DNA of 47,024 nucleotides from Terriglobia bacterium. Its GTDB lineage: Bacteria; Acidobacteriota; Terriglobia; Terriglobales; Acidobacteriaceae. Positions 1 to 6,945 of the stretch are shown in pieces. The stretch lies in the NCBI GenBank assembly GCA_021325035.1, contig JAJPHW010000064.1, positions 1 through 47,024 on the forward strand. Reading direction: 5' to 3'. A program made the translations under genes and the position numbers. Below the pieces are notes generated by a model, which made no database searches, was not told the origin of the DNA, and saw nothing but the letters and a program-made list of their open reading frames with translations. The stretch's first letter is position 1, and every line of letters begins with the position of its first letter.

Positions 1-765
1 AAATACTACGGATTTGCGGGCGATGGCGGCCCGGCGACAAAGGCTTATCTCAATAATTTCGGCGTGACCGTAGATGGGTCTGGCGACTTATATATCGCTG
101 ATGGCGGAAATAATCGCGTGCGAAATATTGCATTGTCGGCTATCGCAACGACGACCGCCAACGCCCTGACCTTTTCGGCAGAACAGATTGGTGTCACCAG
201 TTCGCCGCAAAGTTTTGGCTTGGTGAATCAAGGCAGCGACGATCTCATTTTGAGCGGAGCCCCCGTTGTTGCCGGCGACTTCGCGCTGACGGCAACCAAT
301 GGCACTTCTTGCGCGCAAAACCTTATCGCGCCACTCGACCGCTGTACGTACACTTTGACGTTTACCCCAACTGGTTACGGGCTGCGTACAGGCAGCATTA
401 CCATCTCTGACAACGCATACGGGCATCCCACGCAAAAGATCGCTCTCTCGGGGCAGGCGCCGGATTTCACCATCACGGCGAATCCCAATGCGCTCACATT
501 GTCCGCTGGGGGCACTGGAACTTCTGCCGTCACATTTACCCCGCTGGTCGGATTCAATCAGCCCATTGCGGTGACTTGCGGCGCTTCCGCCGGAATCACC
601 TGCACGGCCTCTCCCAACTCCATCACTCTGGACGGCAGCGATCCGGCCACGTCCACTTTCACCGTGAAAGTAGCGGCCACTACGCCTCCGGGCACTTATA
701 CGCTGCGCCCAACCGGAACCAGCGTAGTGAAGCATGAAACGGTGATTACCCTGACCGTGCAATAA
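1..765 (+). CDS. Secreted NHL-repeat / choice-of-anchor D protein, 3' part
   Basis: The reading frame is open from the first base, so the gene begins upstream of the window. The first ~40 residues are an NHL beta-propeller blade (G-F-A-G-D-G-G-P-A pattern, then G-D-L-Y-I-A-D-G-G-N-N-R-V-R). An HYDIN/choice-of-anchor D-type Ig module follows (S-F-G-L-V-N-Q-G-S-D-D-L ... C-T-Y-T-L-T-F-T-P), and then a second beta-sandwich (F-T-I-T-A-N-P ... T-P-P-G-T-Y-T-L) of the kind common in large secreted Acidobacteriota proteins. No membrane anchor or sorting signal is visible at the C-terminus. The function is unknown; an extracellular binding or structural role is the usual guess. It converges on the regulator at 831-1538 across a shared terminator. 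Confidence 0.8.
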   Translation, partial: KYYGFAGDGGPATKAYLNNFGVTVDGSGDLYIADGGNNRVRNIALSAIATTTANALTFSAEQIGVTSSPQSFGLVNQGSDDLILSGAPVVAGDFALTATNGTSCAQNLIAPLDRCTYTLTFTPTGYGLRTGSITISDNAYGHPTQKIALSGQAPDFTITANPNALTLSAGGTGTSAVTFTPLVGFNQPIAVTCGASAGITCTASPNSITLDGSDPATSTFTVKVAATTPPGTYTLRPTGTSVVKHETVITLTVQ

Positions 766-780
766 CTCTCACCCTGCTAT

Positions 781-814
781 GAAAAATGGCGGCCCATTTG
801 GGCCGCCATTTTTC
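781..814. terminator. Bidirectional intrinsic terminator between convergent genes
   Basis: A perfect 14-bp stem (782-795 with 800-813) and a 4-nt loop. A-rich and T-rich flanks let it work in both directions. It sits between the stop of the NHL protein (765) and the stop of the minus-strand regulator (831). Confidence 0.9.
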
Positions 815-830
815 TTGTCGTGAAGTATTT

Positions 831-1538
831 TTATTCTGTTTTTTGCTGCTCACGCTGGCTAAAGGCGTAGAGCACCATCTCGACGCGGGTAGAAACTCCC
901 AGCTTGTCAAAAATCCGGAAGATGTAATTCTTCACAGTATGCTCGCTCAGCTTGAGCCTCTCGGCGATCTCGCGGTTCGACAATCCTTCCGTGATGCAAC
1001 GCACAATATCCTGCTGCCGTTTGGAAAGCAGCACAGTGCCTTGCGCGTCAGTGAGACGCGGGGGCGCTGAATCCGCAAAAGCGTCCAGCAGGAAAAGAAT
1101 TTCGTTGTTGTTGGCCCAGACCTGGCCGATGTGCACGGCGCTGATGCACTTGCGAAGGGTTTCCACTGATTCTGTGCGGCAGAAAACTCCTCGCGCGCCT
1201 GCGCCAAATGCTCCCAGAACGGCTTCTCGTTTCGAGCTTTCCAACAGCAATACGGGCTTGGATTCCGGCAACAACAAACGCGCCTGACGGCAGACATCCA
1301 GCCCCTTGGTAGGCTGTTCATCCAGCTTCAGACTGATCACGGCAACATCGGGCTTGGCGGAAGGTAATGCTTGCAGAGTTTCGTCAGCCGTTGCGCACAC
1401 CGACACAATGTCAAATTGCGAATGGCGACGCAATGCGTCGGCCAAGAGCTGGCTGCCCATGCGGGTGCTATCGGTAATGAGCACACGGATCGCCGGGGGC
1501 TTAGCATTCGCGCTGGTTGAAGGCATAAAGTCTTTCAC
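831..1538 (-). CDS. LuxR/NarL-type regulator with atypical receiver domain
   Basis: 235 aa. Residues ~16-135 fold like a response-regulator receiver and residues ~168-230 are a LuxR/GerE helix-turn-helix (L-S-K-R-Q-Q-D-I-V, then L-S-N-R-E-I-A-E-R-L, then S-E-H-T-V-K-N-Y). The receiver is degenerate. Beta-3, normally D-V-V-L-L-D-L, reads D-V-A-V-I-S-L, so the phospho-acceptor Asp is Ser69. The acidic pair near residue 23 has only one Asp, and the conserved switch Lys is Arg (F-C-R-T-E-S). It probably binds DNA without ordinary phosphorylation. It lies beside the large exopolysaccharide/NRPS block, separated by a 715-bp non-coding region with inverted repeats, so it is a candidate regulator of that block (inference). 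No cognate histidine kinase is nearby. Confidence 0.85.
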   Translation of the reverse strand: MKDFMPSTSANAKPPAIRVLITDSTRMGSQLLADALRRHSQFDIVSVCATADETLQALPSAKPDVAVISLKLDEQPTKGLDVCRQARLLLPESKPVLLLESSKREAVLGAFGAGARGVFCRTESVETLRKCISAVHIGQVWANNNEILFLLDAFADSAPPRLTDAQGTVLLSKRQQDIVRCITEGLSNREIAERLKLSEHTVKNYIFRIFDKLGVSTRVEMVLYAFSQREQQKTE

Positions 1539-1565
1539 AACACCTCAAAACTGGACAATATCCAA

Positions 1566-1616
1566 ACGAACTAGCCTGGCCCCACTTTCCATCGTGGTCG
1601 CAGGAACCTAGTTCGT
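1566..1616. repeat. 9-bp perfect inverted repeat upstream of the regulator
   Basis: ACGAACTAG at 1566-1574 and its exact reverse complement CTAGTTCGT at 1608-1616, with a 33-nt spacer. It begins about 28 nt upstream of the regulator start codon, a position suited to an operator or to a leader RNA structure. Confidence 0.5.
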
Positions 1617-1655
1617 CAAGTCAATACCCCTAAAAAATGGGGTACTTTTGGTTCC
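1603..1655. repeat. Nested inverted repeats GGAACC...GGTTCC around TACCCC-N8-GGGGTA
   Basis: TACCCC (1625-1630) faces GGGGTA (1639-1644) across 8 nt. Outside it, GGAACC (1603-1608) faces GGTTCC (1650-1655). The inner dyad has the size of a dimeric regulator site or a short hairpin. It is a plausible binding site for the LuxR-type protein encoded next door (inference). Confidence 0.45.
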
Positions 1656-2188
1656 CTTAGTCATAGTTACCGCATAGTCTCAAACCCGTGGTTTGACCTA
1701 CTCTATGCCATTAAGTTCTTTATAATCTATACGATGATATCACAATACCTAACCTTCTTAGAGTATAGCGTATGGGAGTAAATCGGGCCTCAGTACTCTG
1801 AGCCAAACAGTCCCATGGCACCTAAACCTTTCGCCTCTTCGCGGGTACCCACTATTTCTTATATTGTTAGTGAACGATTTGGTTTTGTTGTAGCTCGTTT
1901 TCGACAACAACCAAGCCCTCCTCCACAGACTCACCCATTGTTAAGTTGGCTACATGCGGCGAGAAAAACTTGGGGATCGAAAACGAAAATACGCGAATGA
2001 ATGACAAGCATTTCGATATGTTTTCCAATTCCATTCTCAAGCATTTTTTTGCACGGCAACTGGTTCGCGCAACGCGTGAGTGGGTGGAAAATCTGTCGGT
2101 GGAATTAGGGGCACACAAGGCAACATGGAAGAACGCAGAACGATTCTGAAGTGCTTGCTGTGGAATAACTTGCTGGGAATCTAATAAA

Positions 2189-2218
2189 AACTGACGGGGC
2201 GAAGCTGTGTCTGACCCC
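2189..2218. repeat. Possible REP-like palindromic fragment
   Basis: The stretch runs GACGGGG ... GTGTCTGACCCCT, with GGGG and CCCC able to pair. It resembles, from memory, short palindromic elements associated with Y1/REP-type transposases. No transposase gene is nearby and there is only one copy in the window, so the call is weak. Confidence 0.25.
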
Positions 2219-2240
2219 TGTTATATTGTCCAAGATTGTT

Positions 2241-2245
2241 GGGAG
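2241..2245 (+). promoter_or_regulatory. RBS fixing the start of the exporter gene
   Basis: GGGAG lies 8 nt upstream of the ATG at 2254. It therefore favours that start over the upstream in-frame TTG at 2236. Confidence 0.7.
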
Positions 2246-2253
2246 ATTGCATT

Positions 2254-2973
2254 ATGAAAAAAACAATTGTTTCGATTGCGATGGTGGTCATGCTTCTGTC
2301 ACTGCCGGGACTGGCTTGGCAAACGCAAGCCACGACGGAAGCGCCTTCGGCAACGCCGGCGACGCCTCCACCGACCACGAGTTCACCGAGTTTCTCCGAG
2401 CGCCACACGCGCTATAGACTGCAACCGAGCGACTCCATAGACGTATTGTTTGACTACACACCGGAGTTGAATCAGACAGTTTCCCTGCAACCGGACGGAT
2501 ACATCACGCTACGAAGCGTCGGAGATCTGAACGTGCGCGATCTCACCGTGGAACAGGCAACAGCGAAAATTGCCGACGCCTATTCCAAGATTCTTTCCAA
2601 ACCCAAGGTTTCTATTTCGCTGCGCGACTTCCAGAAGCCATACTTCATCGCGGACGGCCAAGTGCGGAGCCCCGGGAAGTATGAATTGCGCGGCGATACT
2701 ACTGTGGTTCAAGCGTTGGCGATGGCCGGCGGTTTTCAGAGTCAATATGCAAAACATTCGCAGGTCATACTTTATCGCCGGGTAAATGATACCTGGGCGG
2801 AAGCGCGTGTCGTCAATGTTAAGAAGATGCAGAGCGCACACGATCTTTCGGAGGACGTGATGCTGCAACCGGGGGATTTGATTTTCGTTCCCAAGAACGC
2901 GGCTTCGAAGATCCAGCAGTGGCTACCCATTTACAGTGTGAACGCGCTCGGCGCGCAGACCCGAACATTCTGA
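2254..2973 (+). CDS. Polysaccharide export protein (Wza/BexD family)
   Basis: 239 aa. The start is the ATG at 2254, with GGGAG 8 nt upstream and a good signal peptide directly after it (MKK, then a hydrophobic run ending L-P-G-L-A-W). A Pro/Thr-rich linker leads to a Poly_export domain at ~55-130 (Y-R-L-Q-P-S-D-S-I-D-V ... G-Y-I-T-L). One SLBB domain follows at ~135-215 (F-I-A-D-G-Q-V-R-S-P-G-K-Y, then L-Q-P-G-D-L-I-F-V-P). Family members form the outer-membrane or periplasmic part of the polysaccharide export channel. There is no lipobox Cys and only one SLBB repeat, so it is a short form. It is the first gene of the long block. Confidence 0.9.
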   Translation: MKKTIVSIAMVVMLLSLPGLAWQTQATTEAPSATPATPPPTTSSPSFSERHTRYRLQPSDSIDVLFDYTPELNQTVSLQPDGYITLRSVGDLNVRDLTVEQATAKIADAYSKILSKPKVSISLRDFQKPYFIADGQVRSPGKYELRGDTTVVQALAMAGGFQSQYAKHSQVILYRRVNDTWAEARVVNVKKMQSAHDLSEDVMLQPGDLIFVPKNAASKIQQWLPIYSVNALGAQTRTF

Positions 2974-2999
2974 GCTGAATCGCTTTAGGAGATTGCAAA

Positions 3000-4550
3000 A
3001 TGGAAAATCAAGAGTTAGTAGTCTATTCCGGCCAGCAGGGGATTTCGCTGACGGCGCGCGATTTAGCGGCAATGGGATTCCGCCATCGCAAAGCGGTGAT
3101 TATCTGCTTCTTTGCCGTGCTGCTGGGCACCGCACTGGTGGCGGCCATGCTGCCGTTGTATGAGTCGCACACAGAAATTCTGGTGCGCATGAACCGCGTA
3201 GACCCTGTAGTTACGGCTTCACCGGGCAACCCTGCCGTTTCGAATACGTACGTCACGGAAGAAATGATCAACTCCGAAGCTGAGTTGATTAAGAGCGACG
3301 ACGTCCTTCGCCAAGTCGTAATCGAAACTGGACTCGACAAGCACGAAATGTCTAAGTGGATCTTCTGGAAGCGCAAGCCGGAAGAAGCGGTGGCGAAAGC
3401 GCTTGGAAAACTAAAGGGCGGCCTCAGGGTTGATCCGTTGCCGAAAACCAACGTATTCAAAGTTGCTTACAGTTCGAGTGACCCAAAGCTGGCCGCGTAC
3501 GTTTTGACCACGCTGGACAATGTTTATCTGCAACACCACAAAGACGTAAACCATCCTGCTGGCGAATACGAGTTCTTCGATCAGCAAGTGCAGAAAGCAC
3601 AAGCAGAGTTAAACGATGCCGAAGGCAAATTGAAAGCGTTCCCCAAGAATAACGGCACGCCGAATTCAATGATGGCGCGTGACCTTGCCCTTCAAAAGGT
3701 TAATGACTTCAACTTCCAACTAGGCCAGACACGCACGGAAATTGCAGAAGCGCAGCGCCGCATTACCGCTCTGGAGCAACTTCAGAAAACCACCAATGCA
3801 CGCATGACGACGCAGGTACACAGCAATGACGATGCCGGCACAATTCAGCAGATGAAGAGCACGTTGCTCAACCTGCAATTGAAGCAAAGCGATCTTGCCT
3901 CCAAATATCAGCCAGATTATCCGCCGTTGGTGGAAGTGAACAAGGAAATTGCGGAAACTGAGGCTGCGCTGGCTGGTCAAAAGCCGTTGCAGGAAGTCAC
4001 AACCGACCAAAATCCGACTTATAACTGGATTGACGACGAACTGGCCAAGGACAAAACACAGGTGCAGGGCGCGCAATCAAAGGCCGCTGAACTGGAAGCG
4101 GTTATCAACCAGAATATGGACGCTATCCGCAAGCTGGAAACCGCTGGACTGGAAGAAAGCGATCTCGTCCGTAATGCAAAAGCAGCAGAAGCGAATTATT
4201 TGCTCTATCTGCAAAAACGCGAAGAAGCGCGCATCACCGAGGCATTGGATACAACGCAACTGGTAAACGTAGCCATTCAAGAAAAGCCGGCGGTCCCGGT
4301 TTATCCGGCACAGTCCCCCTGGCTCTTCGCATTGGTCGGGGTTCTGCTTGCCTTTACCGCTTGCGCCGGATTGATCTTCGTGATGGAGCGTATGGACGCT
4401 TCCTTCCGCACACCCGCGGAAATTGAGTCCATTCTCAACCTTCCCGTTCTGGCAGCGGTTCCAGCAACTGGCAATGGTTTTTCATTAAACGGCAATGGCT
4501 CATCTTCCAGGCATCTACCGGTGGATGTGCTACGCGAAACCCGTAGTTAA
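3000..4550 (+). CDS. Wzz/GumC-type chain-length determinant (polysaccharide co-polymerase)
   Basis: 516 aa, with AGGAG upstream of the ATG. A Wzz domain surrounds the first membrane helix (~35-55), followed by a long periplasmic region with coiled coils (~185-270 and ~340-400). A GNVR-like segment and a second membrane helix (~438-460) come after the typical proline-rich entry (V-P-V-Y-P-A-Q-S-P-W). It controls polysaccharide chain length and couples polymerase to exporter in the inner membrane. The cytosolic tail is short and has no kinase domain; the separate next gene supplies a kinase-like ATPase, as in two-component BY-kinase systems. Confidence 0.9.
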   Translation: MENQELVVYSGQQGISLTARDLAAMGFRHRKAVIICFFAVLLGTALVAAMLPLYESHTEILVRMNRVDPVVTASPGNPAVSNTYVTEEMINSEAELIKSDDVLRQVVIETGLDKHEMSKWIFWKRKPEEAVAKALGKLKGGLRVDPLPKTNVFKVAYSSSDPKLAAYVLTTLDNVYLQHHKDVNHPAGEYEFFDQQVQKAQAELNDAEGKLKAFPKNNGTPNSMMARDLALQKVNDFNFQLGQTRTEIAEAQRRITALEQLQKTTNARMTTQVHSNDDAGTIQQMKSTLLNLQLKQSDLASKYQPDYPPLVEVNKEIAETEAALAGQKPLQEVTTDQNPTYNWIDDELAKDKTQVQGAQSKAAELEAVINQNMDAIRKLETAGLEESDLVRNAKAAEANYLLYLQKREEARITEALDTTQLVNVAIQEKPAVPVYPAQSPWLFALVGVLLAFTACAGLIFVMERMDASFRTPAEIESILNLPVLAAVPATGNGFSLNGNGSSSRHLPVDVLRETRS

Positions 4551-4606
4551 TTCATACTTAGTAGCACGGCAAGCGGCTACTCCCCCAAGAAAAGGACACT
4601 AGGGCT

Positions 4607-5383
4607 ATGAGCAGAAATTTTGAATTGCTGCAAAAGGCAGCAGAAGAAGAACGAGAACGGCAACGCTTGGAACCCGCCGCGACTGGATCCGCGGCCGCCA
4701 CGACCGCATGGATTCCGCCAGCTGAAGGCACGGTTGAGAATGCCATCCTGCCTCAGGCTCTCGAAGGGCTCTCGCGTGAAGAACTGAACAAGCTGACGCA
4801 GCGCCTGTTCCAGCCCGATGGCGCTCGTGTGGTTGTCTTCACCAGCGTCGAGCGCGGCGCGGGATGCACCTGGCTGGCGGCACAAGTCGCCCAAACACTC
4901 GCGTCCCAAGGGCGAAACTCCGTCTGCGTCGTCGACGGCAACTTCCGTTCGCCGGCCCTGCACGAAGTCTTCTCGTTGAATAACCAACAGGGACTCTCGG
5001 ATGCGGTCCTCGATGGCGGGCGCACGCAGGACTATCTGCGGAATACCGCACAGCCCAACCTCTGGGTGCTCACCAACGGAACGCCGGAAAAGGCCGCCCT
5101 GGCAGTTTCCGCAACCCAGCCATTGCTCGAAAGCATTCAGCAACTGCGCGCGCAGTTTGAATATGTAATCGTTGATGCTGCGCCCATGAACCTGTTTAAC
5201 GACGCGCTCACTCTGGCCACGGCAGGCGACGGTATTGCTTTAGTCATCAAGGCCAACTCGTCGCGACGTGAAATTGCGCAGAAGATGTTGCAGGAAGCCA
5301 AAAGCGCCAATGTTCGCGTGCTCGGTGCAATTCTTAATCAACGGCAATTCCCGGTACCGGAGTCGGTTTATCGCAGGCTCTAA
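4607..5383 (+). CDS. BY-kinase/CapB-like ATPase with degenerate Walker A
   Basis: 258 aa. A charged N-terminal helix (M-S-R-N-F-E-L-L-Q-K-A) is followed by a CpsD/CapB-type P-loop domain from ~75. Walker A normally reads S-x-x-P-G-E-G-K-T. Here it is S-V-E-R-G-A-G-C-T, with Cys87 in place of the catalytic Lys. Walker A' (V-V-D-G-N-F-R-S-P) and Walker B (V-I-V-D-A-A-P) are recognisable. The C-terminus has one Tyr (E-S-V-Y-R-R-L) rather than the usual tyrosine cluster. It may therefore be a pseudokinase that modulates the adjacent Wzz-like protein through binding rather than phosphorylation (inference). Confidence 0.8.
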   Translation: MSRNFELLQKAAEEERERQRLEPAATGSAAATTAWIPPAEGTVENAILPQALEGLSREELNKLTQRLFQPDGARVVVFTSVERGAGCTWLAAQVAQTLASQGRNSVCVVDGNFRSPALHEVFSLNNQQGLSDAVLDGGRTQDYLRNTAQPNLWVLTNGTPEKAALAVSATQPLLESIQQLRAQFEYVIVDAAPMNLFNDALTLATAGDGIALVIKANSSRREIAQKMLQEAKSANVRVLGAILNQRQFPVPESVYRRL

Positions 5384-5444
5384 AACGGTAGCTTAGTTTT
5401 TTCATTCGTCGAAATCTCCCCCAATCAAATCTCAGGAACCTTCC

Positions 5445-6887
5445 ATGGTTACGGCTCGACGGCAACTGCTGACAAGCGCGCTCAAGCTGTTCGATTTGCT
5501 GGTGATGGTTGCCTGCTTCGCGGCAGCAGCCTATGTGGAGATGCGTTATACCAAGTCTGCGCTCTCCTTCGAAGAGATGTTCTCCATGCGCGTCAAACTG
5601 GGGAACATTCTGCTGTTTGTCGTACTTCTACTGGTTTGGCACGCGATTTTTGGATTGTTCGGCATGTACGGTTCGCGACGCATGTCGCGCCGCCGTTACG
5701 ACATTATTGACATCACCAAAGCGACTTCTTCCGGGACAGTCTTCATTCTTCTTGCTTCCGTCGCTTTCGGCATAAAGATGGTCTCGCCGCTGTTTCTGGC
5801 GGTATTTTGGGTTTACACCACAAGTGTCACAATCTCGGTGCGCTTTGCTTTACGGGCAGCGCTGGGACGAGTCCGGGTTCACGGACACAATCTGCGGCAC
5901 ATGCTAATTGTGGGAACCAACCCCCGCGCACTCGAGTTTGCCAACCGAATTGCATGCAAACCGGGCCTGGGATATCACATTTTGGGTTTTGTGGACCGCG
6001 ACTGGCATGGACTGCCACAGTTCAAAGAAAGCGGTTTCGCTTTAGTGGCTAATCTCGAGAACCTTCCCGAATATTTGCGCCAGCATCCTGTGGATGAAGT
6101 CATCGTGACCCTGCCGCTGGCTTCACTCAATTTTCACAATTCGGATATTCGCGCAATTTGCGACGAGCAAGGCATCACCATTCGCGTCCTGAATGATTAT
6201 TTCGACATCAACGGACGGCGTGCCAAAGCTGAAGAAATCGAAGGCGCATCCCTGATGACGCACTATGCCGGCATGGCGGATGGCTGGCCGGTGTATGTCA
6301 AACGTCTTGTGGATGTGATCATTTCTTCCCTGGTTCTACTCATGCTGGCGCCCGCGCTGCTGATCGTGGCGCTGCTCATTAACCTCACCTCAAAAGGTCC
6401 TGTTTTTTTTGCGCAATATCGCATGGGCCTGAACAAACGCCGCTTCAAGATTTATAAATTTCGCACCATGGTTCCTGATGCGGAACAGAAAATGCGCGAG
6501 ATTGAGCATTTGAACGAAGTCTCCGGGCCAGTATTCAAAATCAAAAATGACCCGCGCATTACTCCATTGGGAAAATTCCTGCGTAAAACCAGCATTGACG
6601 AACTGCCGCAGTTGATCAACGTGTTGCGTGGCGATATGAGTCTCGTCGGGCCGCGCCCTCTGCCGGTTCGCGACTACGAAGGATTCGACAAAGACTGGCA
6701 ACGCCGCCGCTTCAGCGTTCGCCCTGGCATCACCTGCCTGTGGCAAATTGCCGGACGCAGTTCCATTCCATTCGAAAAATGGATGCAGATGGACCTGCAA
6801 TACATTGACAAGTGGTCGCTGCGGCTGGATTTTGAAATCCTGCTGCGTACCATCCCCGCCGTCATTCGCGGATCGGGAGCGGCTTAA
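5445..6887 (+). CDS. Polyprenyl-phosphate sugar-1-phosphate transferase (WbaP/CpsE type)
   Basis: 480 aa, ATG with AGGA 7 nt upstream. About four N-terminal membrane helices are followed by a CoA-binding-like Rossmann segment (~150-260: L-I-V-G-T-N-P-R-A-L-E-F) and the C-terminal bacterial sugar transferase domain (~285-480). Signature residues include K-R-L-V-D-V, K-F-R-T-M, D-E-L-P-Q-L-I-N-V-L-R-G-D-M-S-L-V-G-P-R-P and R-P-G-I-T-C-L-W-Q. It transfers hexose-1-phosphate to undecaprenyl phosphate in the inner membrane and starts each repeat unit. Its substrate, glucose or galactose, cannot be read from sequence. Confidence 0.93.
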   Translation: MVTARRQLLTSALKLFDLLVMVACFAAAAYVEMRYTKSALSFEEMFSMRVKLGNILLFVVLLLVWHAIFGLFGMYGSRRMSRRRYDIIDITKATSSGTVFILLASVAFGIKMVSPLFLAVFWVYTTSVTISVRFALRAALGRVRVHGHNLRHMLIVGTNPRALEFANRIACKPGLGYHILGFVDRDWHGLPQFKESGFALVANLENLPEYLRQHPVDEVIVTLPLASLNFHNSDIRAICDEQGITIRVLNDYFDINGRRAKAEEIEGASLMTHYAGMADGWPVYVKRLVDVIISSLVLLMLAPALLIVALLINLTSKGPVFFAQYRMGLNKRRFKIYKFRTMVPDAEQKMREIEHLNEVSGPVFKIKNDPRITPLGKFLRKTSIDELPQLINVLRGDMSLVGPRPLPVRDYEGFDKDWQRRRFSVRPGITCLWQIAGRSSIPFEKWMQMDLQYIDKWSLRLDFEILLRTIPAVIRGSGAA

Positions 6888-6945
6888 CCAACCGGCCGTA
6901 GAGGCCTTTTCTGATCGTGCCTCTGTTTCACCTGCACATCATTCC

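Larger units (their letters stand above)
1539..2253. promoter_or_regulatory. Long divergent intergenic region between regulator and EPS/NRPS block
   Basis: No convincing gene in 715 bp. It separates the minus-strand regulator from the plus-strand block and should hold promoters for both. Directly upstream of the regulator lie nested inverted repeats (1566-1655, listed separately). The central part is AT-richer than its surroundings. A weak sigma70-like candidate for the block is TTGCTG at 2155-2160 with TCTAAT at 2180-2185, but the 19-nt spacing is poor. Short ORFs here (for example 1946-2149, with a candidate inner start at 1997) lack a ribosome binding site and a recognisable family. Confidence 0.6.

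Noticed and set aside
1946-2149. Small ORF (67 codons, inner ATG at 1997) in the long intergenic region
   Set aside because: No ribosome binding site and no recognised family. The composition looks non-coding, but a small orphan gene cannot be excluded.
6748-6945. Upstream extension of the A-T-TE reading frame with an ATG at 6748
   Set aside because: It lies in another frame inside the conserved C-terminus of the WbaP-type gene and adds no domain. GTG 6946 or 7012 are better starts.
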